NCBI RefSeq assembly: GCF_042668085.1
Contig: NZ_JBHVBO010000074.1
Span: 1 to 18,150, forward strand
Origin: Isoptericola sp042668085
Lineage (GTDB): Bacteria > Actinomycetota > Actinomycetes > Actinomycetales > Cellulomonadaceae
Reading direction: 5' to 3'
DNA length: 18,150 nt
Position numbers and translations under genes: made by a program. Positions 1 through 6,992 of this stretch are shown piece after piece. The notes under the pieces were generated by a model, which did no database searches, was not told the DNA's origin, and was given only the letters and a program-made list of their open reading frames with translations. Position 1 is the first letter of the stretch. The number at the start of each line of letters is the position of its first letter.

Positions 1-97
1 GGGGTATCCCGCGCCCTGGCCCTGACTGCTGCCCAGACAGGTGTCCTGACGGCGCCGGGCCGTCGCCGGGTCGTCGCCGCGCCCGCCCGAAGCCGCC

Positions 98-111
98 TAC
101 GATGCCGACCA
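98..111 (+). promoter_or_regulatory. -10 element of a leaderless promoter for the coiled-coil gene
   Basis: TACGAT at 98-103 is followed by seven bases and then ATG at 111. Transcription would begin at or next to the A of the start codon, and no Shine-Dalgarno sequence is present. The in-frame ATG at 102 lies inside the hexamer and so could not be translated from this promoter. No convincing -35 was seen. Confidence 0.5.
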
Positions 112-1562
112 TGGATGCGGGGCAGATCGTCGGGATCGTGACGGGCCTGGTCGTGGTGGTCGTGCTGGTCACGGCGGTGGCCTTCTGGACGGCGCGGCGC
201 CGCAAGGCGGCGCGGGGGCGGGCGCAGGACCTCGAGGCGGAGCTGCAGCGGCTCGGCGTGGAGGCGGGCTCGGCCCTGGTGCGCGCCGACGAGCGGGCAC
301 GCCTCGCCGAGGACGAGCTCGCGTTCGCCCAGGCCGAGCTCGGCGACCGCGAGACGCGCGAGCTCGCGCCCACCCTGCGCCGGGCGCGCGAGCGCCTGTC
401 CGAGGCGTTCCACCTCAACCAGCTCCTGCACGACCACGTCCCGGACACCGACCAGCAGCGCCGCGAGTGGTCGGCGCGCGTCGTCGACCTGTGCCGGTCG
501 GCCGACGGCTCGCTGGACGAGCTCGACCGCGGGCTCGCCGCGCTGCGGCAGACGGTCCGCTCGACGCCGGACGCCGTCGACCGGGTCGACGCCGAGCTGG
601 CCCGGGTACGCGACGCGCTGCCCGCGGCACGCGCCGACCTCGAGCGGCTGCGGGAGCAGTACGCCGAGCGGGCGCTGCTGCCCGTCGCGGACAACCCCGA
701 GCAGGCGGAGCGGCTGCTCGAGTTCGCGGCCCGCAGCACCGCGGCGGCCCGCAAGCGCCTCACGACGCAGCAGGTCGCGGAGGCCGGCGCCGCCGCCCGC
801 GCGGCGGAGGAGGCCGTGCGCCGTGCCGAGGGGCTGCTGCGCGCCGTCGACGACTACGAGGCCGAGGCCCTGCGCGCGGAGGCGGCGCTGGGCGCGATCG
901 TGGCGGAGTCCCGTGCCGAGCTCGCCCAGGCCCGTGCCCTGCCGGCGGCCCAGCGGGCCGGACGGATCGACGGCGCGGTCACCGCGCTCGAGGAGGCCCT
1001 GTCCGCGCTGCCCGCCCCGGGCGAGCCGGGCGACCCGGTGGGCTCCCTCACCCGGGTCCGCGAGGCCAACACCTCGCTCGACGACGCCGTGGCCGAGCGG
1101 GCCGAGCGCGACGAACGCGCGCGGCGGGCGGCGTCCCGGCTCGGGCCCGCGCTCGACGACGCCGAGCGGCAGCTGGCCGCGGCACGGTCCGTCGTCGACG
1201 ACTACCGCGCCCCCGTGGGCCCCGACGCCCGCACCCGCCTTGCGGAGGCCGAGCGCGAGGTGGCGCAGGCGCGCGCCGCAGACGACCCGGAGCGCGGGGT
1301 CGCCGCCGCCCGCCGGGGCGCCGCGCTCGCCGCGGAGGCCGCGACCCTGGCGCACCGTGACATCGCGCGGTCCGGGCAGGGCCAGCGCTGGGACGGCGGG
1401 TACAACGGTGGTCCCGGCGGGTATGGCGGCGGGTACGGCTGGCAGGGTGGCCGGCGCCCCGGCGGGCGCGGCGGCTCCGACGTCTTCGGCGCCGTCCTGG
1501 GCGGGATGGTGCTGGGCGGCATCCTCGACGACATCGGGGACATCGGCGACATCTTCGACTGA
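111..1562 (+). CDS. Membrane-anchored coiled-coil protein, like the C-terminal part of TPM-domain proteins
   Basis: The predicted protein has 483 residues. Residues about 6-28 form one hydrophobic segment followed by a basic stretch (ARRRK), so the long remainder should face the cytoplasm. Residues about 35-420 are Ala/Arg/Glu-rich heptad-like helices, probably coiled coil. The tail is Gly/Tyr-rich and then ends in small hydrophobic and Asp/Ile residues (GGMVLGGILDDIGDIGDIFD). From memory, this layout matches the region after the TPM domain in long actinobacterial TPM-domain proteins; here the TPM domain is missing. The frame stays open to the left edge of the window, but the upstream translation is Pro/Arg/Cys-rich and does not look like a TPM domain, and the promoter position favours ATG 111. 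The acylphosphatase gene follows after 49 bases and may share its transcript. Function is unknown. Confidence 0.8.
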   Translation: MDAGQIVGIVTGLVVVVVLVTAVAFWTARRRKAARGRAQDLEAELQRLGVEAGSALVRADERARLAEDELAFAQAELGDRETRELAPTLRRARERLSEAFHLNQLLHDHVPDTDQQRREWSARVVDLCRSADGSLDELDRGLAALRQTVRSTPDAVDRVDAELARVRDALPAARADLERLREQYAERALLPVADNPEQAERLLEFAARSTAAARKRLTTQQVAEAGAAARAAEEAVRRAEGLLRAVDDYEAEALRAEAALGAIVAESRAELAQARALPAAQRAGRIDGAVTALEEALSALPAPGEPGDPVGSLTRVREANTSLDDAVAERAERDERARRAASRLGPALDDAERQLAAARSVVDDYRAPVGPDARTRLAEAEREVAQARAADDPERGVAAARRGAALAAEAATLAHRDIARSGQGQRWDGGYNGGPGGYGGGYGWQGGRRPGGRGGSDVFGAVLGGMVLGGILDDIGDIGDIFD

Positions 1563-1611
1563 CACCCTTCGACCGGCGGCACGGGCACGCACGACGAGCA
1601 CGGGAGGGCGG

Positions 1612-1890
1612 ATGGCCACCACGGTGCGGCGGCGGGTGCGGGTGCACGGCCGGGTGCAGGGCGTCGGGTTCCGCTGGTCGACGCGCGAGGCCGCCCGCCG
1701 CACGGGCGTGACCGGCGTCGTGCGCAACCTCCCCGACGGCACGGTCGAGGCGGAGGTGGAGGGCCCGCCCGACGCGGTGGACGCGATGCTCGCGTTCCTG
1801 CGCGAGGGCCCGCCCGGGGCGCTGGTCATCGGCGTGGACGTCGAGGACGTGCCCCCGGTCGGGGACTCCTCCTTCGACGTCAGCGGCTGA
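1612..1890 (+). CDS. acyP: Acylphosphatase
   Basis: This 92-residue protein has the usual length of a single-domain acylphosphatase, a small cytosolic enzyme that hydrolyses carboxyl-phosphate bonds such as those in acetyl phosphate or 1,3-bisphosphoglycerate. The phosphate-binding loop GRVQGVGFR (residues 13-21) carries the catalytic Arg21. The second signature, GVVRNLPDGTVE, carries the catalytic Asn39. GGAGG at 1603-1607 lies four bases before the ATG, a slightly short but usable spacing. The last 11 bases overlap, tail to tail, the end of the convergent methyltransferase gene. The physiological substrate cannot be read from the sequence. Confidence 0.95.
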   Translation: MATTVRRRVRVHGRVQGVGFRWSTREAARRTGVTGVVRNLPDGTVEAEVEGPPDAVDAMLAFLREGPPGALVIGVDVEDVPPVGDSSFDVSG

Positions 1891-2590
1891 CCTCGGCGGC
1901 CGGCGGCGCCGGGAGTCGCGCTGCCACGTGCTCGACGACGCCGGCCCGGGTGCGCCCGTGCTCCTCGACCGTGAGCCCCTGCTCGAGCACCCACCGCATC
2001 GGCCGGCGCCCGAAGTGCTCGCCCGCGAGCGGGACGCTCACCACGTCCGCGAGCGCCTGCAGCGCGCGCAGCGGCCAGACGCTCGAGGCGACGTGGTCGG
2101 CCAGCAGGAGCAGCCCGCCCGGCCGCAGCACCCGCACCATCTCTGCCAGGGCGGCCCGGTCGTCACCGATGCCGCACAGCGAGAACGTGCACACGACCGT
2201 GTCGAACGACGCGTCCGGCAGGTCGAGGGCCTGCGCGTCGCCCTGGCGCAGGTCGGCCGCGGGATCCAGGCCGAGGCCCAGCCGGGCGGCCCGTCGCCGC
2301 GCGACGTCCAGCATGCCCGTGCTCTGGTCGACGCCCACGAGGCCGCCGGGGCGGGCCGTCACCGCGGACGGGTAGTGCTCGAGGTTGAGCCCCGTACCCA
2401 CCGCGACCTCCAGGGTGCGCCCCTCGGCCAGCGCGCACACCCGGCGCCGCAGGCCGGGGAACATCCGCCGCTCGGCTGCGGTGAACGCCCGGTCGTACCC
2501 CTCGGCCTCGCGGTCCCACCGCCGCCGCAGGCGCGCCGCCCTCCCGCTCTCCGCGGGGACCTGCCGCGCGGCGCCGTCGTCGCTGGTCAT
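1880..2590 (-). CDS. Class I SAM-dependent methyltransferase (Methyltransf_11/UbiE-like)
   Basis: The protein has 236 residues and a Rossmann methyltransferase core. Motif I is LEVAVGTGLNL (residues 60-70), the acidic residue at the end of strand 2 is in GVDQS (86-90), and the post-motif LRPGGLLLLADH lies at 155-166. HFGRRPMRW follows near the C-terminus. LEVAVGTGLNLEHYP is reminiscent of METTL7-like and phospholipid N-methyltransferases, but the substrate cannot be assigned. The start chosen is ATG at 2590; the open frame continues upstream only as the antisense of the divergent sortase. A GGGAG about 12 bases upstream is a weak ribosome site. The gene is divergent from the sortase across 63 bases and convergent with acylphosphatase. 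Confidence 0.85.
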   Translation of the reverse strand: MTSDDGAARQVPAESGRAARLRRRWDREAEGYDRAFTAAERRMFPGLRRRVCALAEGRTLEVAVGTGLNLEHYPSAVTARPGGLVGVDQSTGMLDVARRRAARLGLGLDPAADLRQGDAQALDLPDASFDTVVCTFSLCGIGDDRAALAEMVRVLRPGGLLLLADHVASSVWPLRALQALADVVSVPLAGEHFGRRPMRWVLEQGLTVEEHGRTRAGVVEHVAARLPAPPAAEVSR

Positions 2591-2640
2591 GGCCCCAGGC
2601 TCCCACGCCCGTGGACGCCGCGACAGCGCCGCGGACCACG

Positions 2641-2654
2641 TAGCATCGCGCACG
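2641..2654 (+). promoter_or_regulatory. -10 element of a leaderless promoter for the sortase gene
   Basis: TAGCAT at 2641-2646 is followed by seven bases and then GTG at 2654. There is no ribosome-binding site. This geometry supports the GTG as the true sortase start. Confidence 0.5.
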
Positions 2655-3403
2655 TGACGAGTCCTACCCACGCCCGACCCGCCCGACGCCGTGGCGTCGG
2701 CAGCGCCGTCGTGGGCGGCGTCGGCGAGATCCTCATCACCCTCGGGGTGGTGCTCGGGCTGTTCGTCGTGTGGCAGCTGTGGTGGACGTCGGTCGAGGCG
2801 AACGCCCAGGCGCAGGAGGTGGTGCAGGAGTTCCGCGCCACGCTCCCGCCCCCCAACCCGGCGCCGGCGACGACCGCCGAGCTGCGCACGGACGCGCCGC
2901 CGGTACCCGAGCCGGTCGGGTACGGGGAGACGATCGGCACGCTCATCGTCCCCTCCTGGTACGGCCTGACGAACAACGCGATGCCGATCGCGGAGGGCAC
3001 GGGCATGGACGTGCTCGACCGGGCGATGGCGGGGCACTACGAGACGTCGCAGCAGGTGGGCGACGTCGGCAACTTCGCGCTCGCCGGGCACCGGCGCACG
3101 CACGGCAACTCGTTCCGGCACGTCGACAAGCTGGAGAAGGGCGACCAGATCATCGTCGAGACGGCCACGACCTGGTACGTCTACGAGGTCACCGACCACG
3201 AGATCGTCACGCCCGACCAGGTGGACGTCGTGGCGCCGGTGCCCCACCGTCCCGACGAGAAGCCCACCGAGCGGCTGCTGACCCTCACCACCTGTCACTC
3301 GCTCACCCTGGGCGAGTACGGCAACGACCACCGCTGGATCACGTACGCGACCTTCGTCGGCTGGATGGACCGCGCCGACGGCACGCCCGAGCAGGTCCGC
3401 TGA
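2654..3403 (+). CDS. srtE: Class E sortase
   Basis: The protein has 249 residues: a basic N-terminus, one membrane segment (about 25-43), a Pro/Ala-rich stalk (about 61-90) and the sortase beta-barrel. The catalytic triad is visible: His146 in LAGHRRTHGNSF, Cys214 in LTLTTCHSL and Arg227 in NDHRWITYATF. The LTTCHS pattern and overall layout fit class E, the housekeeping sortase of high-GC actinobacteria, which cleaves LAXTG-type sorting signals and joins the protein to peptidoglycan outside the membrane. No substrate with a sorting signal is in the window. A 53-residue membrane protein follows after 52 bases. In many actinobacteria this pair lies near crgA and pknB; here neither is adjacent, so this may be an additional or relocated copy. 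Confidence 0.93.
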   Translation: MTSPTHARPARRRGVGSAVVGGVGEILITLGVVLGLFVVWQLWWTSVEANAQAQEVVQEFRATLPPPNPAPATTAELRTDAPPVPEPVGYGETIGTLIVPSWYGLTNNAMPIAEGTGMDVLDRAMAGHYETSQQVGDVGNFALAGHRRTHGNSFRHVDKLEKGDQIIVETATTWYVYEVTDHEIVTPDQVDVVAPVPHRPDEKPTERLLTLTTCHSLTLGEYGNDHRWITYATFVGWMDRADGTPEQVR

Positions 3404-3408
3404 GGCCC

Positions 3409-3435
3409 GACGAGACCGACGAGACCGACGAGACT
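3409..3435 (+). repeat. Three tandem 9-bp repeats (GACGAGACC)
   Basis: GACGAGACC occurs at 3409-3417 and 3418-3426, then GACGAGACT at 3427-3435. The block lies wholly between the sortase stop codon and the ribosome site of the next small gene. It may be slippage-generated spacer; no function is evident. Confidence 0.9.
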
Positions 3436-3455
3436 TCGACGAGGACAGAAACGAC

Positions 3456-3617
3456 ATGTACGCGTGGATCTTCCGTCACCTGCCGGGCAACACGTTCTGG
3501 CGGGTGCTGCAGTCGCTGGTCCTGGTCGCCGCCGTCGTGGCGGCCCTGTTCCTGTGGGTCTTCCCCGCGATCGCCCCGTACCTCACGCTGCTGGAGGGCG
3601 ACCCGGCGGTCGGCTGA
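3456..3617 (+). CDS. Small single-pass membrane protein of the sortase E neighbourhood
   Basis: The 53-residue protein begins MYAWIFRHLPGNTFWRVLQS and has one long hydrophobic helix (about residues 18-44) ending in WVFPAIAPYL, then a short acidic tail. GAGGA at 3441-3445 lies ten bases before the ATG. From memory, short proteins with an MY..I.R.LPG start and a FPWV/WVFP-like motif are commonly found directly behind class E sortases in actinobacteria; their function is not established. Position 52 bases after the sortase, on the same strand, suggests co-transcription. The last codons and the stop lie in the first copy of a 12-bp direct repeat. Confidence 0.75.
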   Translation: MYAWIFRHLPGNTFWRVLQSLVLVAAVVAALFLWVFPAIAPYLTLLEGDPAVG

Positions 3618-3631
3618 CACGGTCGGCTGAC
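3607..3631 (+). repeat. 12-bp direct repeat spanning the stop codon of the small membrane protein
   Basis: CGGTCGGCTGAC occurs at 3607-3618 and again at 3620-3631, separated by one A. The first copy contains the stop codon of the small gene. This looks like a recent local duplication. Confidence 0.85.
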
Positions 3632-3653
3632 GCGGCGGGCGCGCCGGCCGTCA
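3628..3653. terminator. Possible bidirectional terminator hairpin between convergent genes
   Basis: TGACG (3628-3632) can pair with CGTCA (3649-3653), continued by CGGC (3633-3636) with GCCG (3643-3646) across a two-base bulge. The hairpin sits between the small membrane gene and the convergent LacI gene, whose stop codon lies in the right arm. There is no T-run, so the call is weak. Confidence 0.3.
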
Positions 3654-4643
3654 GGTGCTCGCCCGCACCACCAGCTCGGGGTCGAGCAGCACCTCCTCGG
3701 GCGCCGACGTCGGGTCGTCGATCTCCCGCAGCAGGATCTCCGCGGCGGTGGTCCCGATGGCCTCGGCCGGCTGGCGCACCGTGGTCAGCGGGACGGCGCC
3801 GGTGGTCGCGAACGGGATGTCGTCGTAGCCGACGAGCGCGACGTCGTCCGGCACCCGCACCCCGCCGTCGAGCAGGGCGCGCACGAGGCCGAGGGCGTGC
3901 ATGTCGTTGCCGGCGAGGACGGCGTCGGGCCGTTCCCCGGGGGCCGCGGCGGCGATGCGGCGGCCCACCTCGGCGCCCTCGGGCATGCCCAGGTCGGGCG
4001 AGTGCACGACCTCCAGCGTCGCCCCCGGGGTGGCGTCCACGACCTCCTGCATCCCCGCGAGCCGTCGGCGGACCTGCTGCACCCGGGCCCGGCCGGTGGC
4101 CGCGAGCAGCCGGCGGCGCCCGCCGTCCACCAGGTGCTGCGCGGCGAGGCGCCCGCCCTCCCGGTGGCGCAGGGACACGGTCGACAACCGCCCGGCCGGG
4201 TCCTGCTGGTCGACCACCACGACCGGGCTGCCGCGGTCCTTGCGGGCCGTGAGGGCGGCCATCTGCGCGTCGTGGGGGGCCACCACCATGCCGTCGAAGC
4301 GCAGCTGCTCGAAGAGCGCGACGAGGCGCTCCTGCTGGTCGGGCGACTCGTGGGTGCTGCCCGTGACGAGGGTGAGGTCCGCGCCCGCGACCACCCGCTC
4401 GACGGCAGTCACGACGTCCGCGAAGAACGGGTTGGACGCGTTGATCACCGACACGCCGACGATCCCGGAGCGCTGCCAGCGCAGCTGCCGGGCGGACAGG
4501 CTCGGCACGAACCCGAGCTGCTCCACCGCGGCCCGGATGCGCGCCGTCGTAGCGGGCGCCACCTTCTCCGGGCGGTTGAGGTAGTTGGAGACGGTCGCCG
4601 CGGACACGCCGACGTGCCGCGCGACGTCGTGGATGGTCACCAT
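3651..4643 (-). CDS. LacI-family transcriptional regulator
   Basis: The protein has 330 residues, the normal LacI-family length. The N-terminal helix-turn-helix is TIHDVARHVGVSAATVSNYL (residues 3-22), followed by the hinge region (LSARQLR, 49-55) and a periplasmic-binding-protein-like sensor domain (about 60-330). The sensor includes the conserved ASNPFFADVV near 69-78 and VALVGYDDIPFATTG near its end. Members usually repress carbohydrate uptake or hydrolase genes and release DNA when a sugar binds. ATG at 4643 is chosen because GGGAG (4651-4655 on this strand) stands about seven bases upstream. The gene lies 94 bases behind the ABC exporter on the same strand. No sugar-transport gene is adjacent, so its target and effector are unknown. 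Confidence 0.93.
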   Translation of the reverse strand: MVTIHDVARHVGVSAATVSNYLNRPEKVAPATTARIRAAVEQLGFVPSLSARQLRWQRSGIVGVSVINASNPFFADVVTAVERVVAGADLTLVTGSTHESPDQQERLVALFEQLRFDGMVVAPHDAQMAALTARKDRGSPVVVVDQQDPAGRLSTVSLRHREGGRLAAQHLVDGGRRRLLAATGRARVQQVRRRLAGMQEVVDATPGATLEVVHSPDLGMPEGAEVGRRIAAAAPGERPDAVLAGNDMHALGLVRALLDGGVRVPDDVALVGYDDIPFATTGAVPLTTVRQPAEAIGTTAAEILLREIDDPTSAPEEVLLDPELVVRAST

Positions 4644-4737
4644 CCGCGTGCTCCCGCCCGGCCCGCCGGGCCGCCGGCGAGGCGTGGTCCGTCCGCGTGC
4701 GGGTGGGGACCCGTCTCGCCTCCCCGGCCGGCCCGCA

Positions 4738-6525
4738 CTACGCCGCCCCCGCCTGCGCGGCATGGAGCGCGGCGTACCGGGCCCCGCGCCGCAGGAGCTC
4801 GTCGTGGCCGCCGACCTCGACGACGCGGCCGTGCTCGAGCACCACGATGCGGTCCGCCGCCCGCACCGTCGACAGGCGGTGGGCGACGACGAGGGTCGTG
4901 CGGTCGCGCATGAGACGGTCGAGGGCGTCACGGACGACGGCCTCCGCCTCGGGGTCGAGGGCGCTCGTGGCCTCGTCGAGGAACAGGATCCGCGGGTCGC
5001 GCACCAGCGCCCGGGCGATGGCGAGCCGCTGCCGCTGCCCGCCCGACAGGCGCGCGCCCCGCTGCCCGACGACGGTGTCCCAGCCGTCCGGGAGGGCGTC
5101 GACGAACTCCAGCGCGTTCGCGTCGCGCAGCGCGGAGCGGACGCGCTCGTCGGTCGCGGCGTCCTCGTCCAGGCCGTAGGCGACGTTCTCGCGGATCGTG
5201 CCCTCGAACAGCACCGACTCCTGCGGCACCACCGACACCCACCGCCGCACGGTGCGCAGGTCGAGCGCGGCCATGTCCGCGCCGTCGAGCAGCAGGCGGC
5301 CCGACGTGGGCCGCACGAACCCGAGGACGAGGTTGAGGAGCGTGGACTTGCCGGACCCCGACGGCCCCACGAAGGCGACCGTCTCCCCCTCGCGGACCTC
5401 GAGGTCGACGTCGTGCAGCGCGTCCTCGGCGGCGTCCGGGTACCGGTGCGAGACGTGCTCGAGCCGCAGGTGCCCGCGCACGCCGTCGACCTGGCGGCGC
5501 CCCTCGTTGCGCTCCAGGTCGGGTTCGGCGAGCACCTCCGCGATCGAGCGCACCGACTCGACGCCCCGCGCCGTGACGGGCACCAGGTTGAGCACCTGGG
5601 TCAGGCCCTGGGTGAGGAGGCCGAAGTACGTGGAAAGGAGCACCACCTCGCCCGGCGTGACGGCGATGATCCCGGTGAGCGAGACCACGGCGGCCAGGAC
5701 GAGGCAGCACACCCCGAGCAGCTGCATCGCGACCCACGAGACGGACGCGACGCGCCCGTTGAGCAGGTCGAGGCGCAGCGCCGCCCGGCGGACCTCGTCC
5801 GCGCCGTCGGCCACCCGCGAGACCGCCGTGCGCTCCAGGCCGTGGGCGCGCGTCACCGGGATGAGGGACGCCATCTCCCCGACCCGCGACGAGAACCCCT
5901 CGATCTCCCGGCGGAACTCCTCGTTGCGGGCCTGGGAGCGGCGCGACATCGTGCGCCGGATCAGGAGCGCCGTCGGGATGGCGAGGGCGTAGACTGGCAG
6001 GAACTCGGGCACCTTGAGGGCCGTCATCGTCACGGCGCCGAGCATCACCATGGTGGCCGACAGCAGCGGGTGCGTGACCTGCTGCAGCATCAGCTCGACG
6101 TTCTCGACGTCGCGCACCACCTTGCTCTGCACGACGGCGGAGCTCGCGCGGGTGTGGTAGCCGATGGACAGCGCCTGGAGGCGCTCGACCAGCGCGTTGC
6201 GCAGCGCGGCGCCGGTCCCGCGCACCACGGTCATGAAGTTCCGGGTGTACACGAGGTGGTTCGGATAGTTCTGCGCGAGCAGGACCACCGCGACCGCGAA
6301 CCACACCAGCACGGAGGTCACCGGGCCGCCGTCGGCCACGATGTCGATCACGGCGCCGGTGATCACGGGCAGGAACCACAGCGGCGTCTCCTTGACCGCG
6401 AACGCGGTCATCGCCGCGGCCATGCGACGCGGCTGGGTGCCGAGCAGGCGCAGCAGCGACCGCACCGGCCGCTGGCCGTCGAGCAGGGGTTGGTCAGACG
6501 TGCTGGCAAGGGCTTTCCGGCGCAC
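4738..6525 (-). CDS. ABC exporter half-transporter (fused membrane and ATPase domains)
   Basis: The protein has 595 residues, the usual length for a half-size type IV exporter that works as a dimer in the cytoplasmic membrane. Residues about 30-320 form the six-helix transmembrane domain, and the rest is the ATPase. Visible motifs are Walker A GPSGSGKST (387-395), Q-loop VVPQE (432-436), signature LSGGQ (493-497), Walker B ILFLDE (513-518) with the following D-loop SALD, and the switch His549 in VVAHRLSTV. The GTG start is fixed by TAGAAT six bases upstream and the absence of a ribosome site. No second half-transporter is adjacent, so a homodimer is likely. Substrate is unknown; lipids, peptides and drugs are all possible. 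The LacI gene follows downstream. Confidence 0.93.
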   Translation of the reverse strand: MRRKALASTSDQPLLDGQRPVRSLLRLLGTQPRRMAAAMTAFAVKETPLWFLPVITGAVIDIVADGGPVTSVLVWFAVAVVLLAQNYPNHLVYTRNFMTVVRGTGAALRNALVERLQALSIGYHTRASSAVVQSKVVRDVENVELMLQQVTHPLLSATMVMLGAVTMTALKVPEFLPVYALAIPTALLIRRTMSRRSQARNEEFRREIEGFSSRVGEMASLIPVTRAHGLERTAVSRVADGADEVRRAALRLDLLNGRVASVSWVAMQLLGVCCLVLAAVVSLTGIIAVTPGEVVLLSTYFGLLTQGLTQVLNLVPVTARGVESVRSIAEVLAEPDLERNEGRRQVDGVRGHLRLEHVSHRYPDAAEDALHDVDLEVREGETVAFVGPSGSGKSTLLNLVLGFVRPTSGRLLLDGADMAALDLRTVRRWVSVVPQESVLFEGTIRENVAYGLDEDAATDERVRSALRDANALEFVDALPDGWDTVVGQRGARLSGGQRQRLAIARALVRDPRILFLDEATSALDPEAEAVVRDALDRLMRDRTTLVVAHRLSTVRAADRIVVLEHGRVVEVGGHDELLRRGARYAALHAAQAGAA

Positions 6526-6537
6526 GAATCGATTCTA
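6523..6537 (-). promoter_or_regulatory. -10 element of a leaderless promoter for the ABC exporter
   Basis: On the minus strand TAGAAT (6537-6532) is followed by six bases and then GTG (6525-6523). It is the closest match to the consensus -10 among the eight leaderless promoters and gives the exporter a start independent of the ABM-fold gene just upstream. Confidence 0.55.
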
Positions 6538-6539
6538 GT

Positions 6540-6551
6540 CCGACCGGTCGG
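6540..6551. promoter_or_regulatory. 12-bp perfect palindrome beside the ABC exporter -10 (operator candidate)
   Basis: CCGACCGGTCGG is a perfect palindrome with a central CG, two bases upstream of the TAGAAT element and thus inside the promoter spacer. LacI-family operators typically have a central CG, and a LacI gene lies downstream of the exporter, so it may be the target; that link is inference. Confidence 0.35.
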
Positions 6552-6559
6552 CCCCGTCC

Positions 6560-6883
6560 TCAGCGAGGCCCGTCGGGCCCGTAGGACCGCGACACGGTGG
6601 CCACGCGCACCTGATAGTCGGAGTACCAGGCGTCCCGGCCCCGCTGCTGCGCCACCAGGTGCTCGGAGACCTGCTTCCACGCGGCGGCCGCGGCGTCGTC
6701 GACCCAGTACGAGACGGTGATGCCCAGGCCGTCGCGGGCGGACTCGATGCCGAGGAAGCCCGGCTCGGCACGGGCGCGCTCCTCCATCCGCGCGGCCATG
6801 CGGGCGTACCCCTGGTCGCCCTCGGTGCGCAGCGACGTGAAGATGACGGCGGTGTAGGGCGGTGCGGGTGTGGTGGCGATCAC
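6560..6883 (-). CDS. ABM-fold (antibiotic biosynthesis monooxygenase superfamily) protein
   Basis: This 107-residue protein belongs to the small dimeric alpha/beta ABM group with the pattern YARMAARM..RA...PGFLGIESAR (residues about 26-50), GLGITVSYW (52-60), EHLVAQQRGRDAWYSDY (74-90) and a RVATVSRSY end. These proteins are annotated as monooxygenase-like, but many lack known activity, and no cofactor or substrate can be read here. The start is GTG at 6883: TACGAT lies six bases upstream and there is no ribosome site, while the longer open frame is antisense to the neighbouring gene. Thirty-four bases separate it from the ABC exporter, which has its own promoter. The gene is divergent from the ScoMcrA-head gene. 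Confidence 0.88.
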   Translation of the reverse strand: MIATTPAPPYTAVIFTSLRTEGDQGYARMAARMEERARAEPGFLGIESARDGLGITVSYWVDDAAAAAWKQVSEHLVAQQRGRDAWYSDYQVRVATVSRSYGPDGPR

Positions 6884-6906
6884 GTCGGGATCGTAGCCGG
6901 ACCGGC
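6881..6906 (-). promoter_or_regulatory. Leaderless promoter of the ABM-fold gene with adjoining inverted repeat
   Basis: On the minus strand TACGAT (6895-6890) is followed by six bases and GTG (6883-6881). Directly upstream lies GCCGG-T-CCGGC (6906-6896), an 11-bp inverted repeat. The sequence CCGGTC just before the -10 occurs at the same offset in the ABC exporter promoter. Confidence 0.45.
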
Positions 6907-6979
6907 GGGCATGACGACGCGTCCTTGCGGTCCTCGCCACAGTCGGGCCCAGACGGTCGGGGGGCGCTCCTGCCGCGAC

Positions 6980-6992
6980 TAACCTGATGCCG
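6980..6992 (+). promoter_or_regulatory. -10 element of a leaderless promoter for the ScoMcrA-head gene
   Basis: TAACCT at 6980-6985 is followed by six bases and then GTG at 6992. An ATG at 6987 is out of frame. Confidence 0.45.

Noticed and set aside
1..10. GGGGTATCCC at the left edge as a half of another CstR-type operator.
   Set aside because: Only GGGTAT is visible; the opposite half would be outside the window and the following CCC breaks the pattern. It cannot be judged.
102..110. Start of the coiled-coil gene at ATG 102.
   Set aside because: This ATG lies inside the TACGAT hexamer. With transcription starting near 111 it would not be in the RNA. It remains possible if there is a promoter outside the window.
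4656..4671. GCCCGG-CCCG-CCGGGC inverted repeat before the LacI gene as an autoregulatory operator or terminator.
   Set aside because: Six-base GC-only arms are common by chance at this base composition, and the repeat lies against the ribosome site without a recognisable -10.
4585..6720. A 711-codon plus-strand open frame.
   Set aside because: It is the shadow of the ABC exporter; the translation is His/Arg/Asp-rich low complexity, as is typical of antisense frames in GC-rich DNA.
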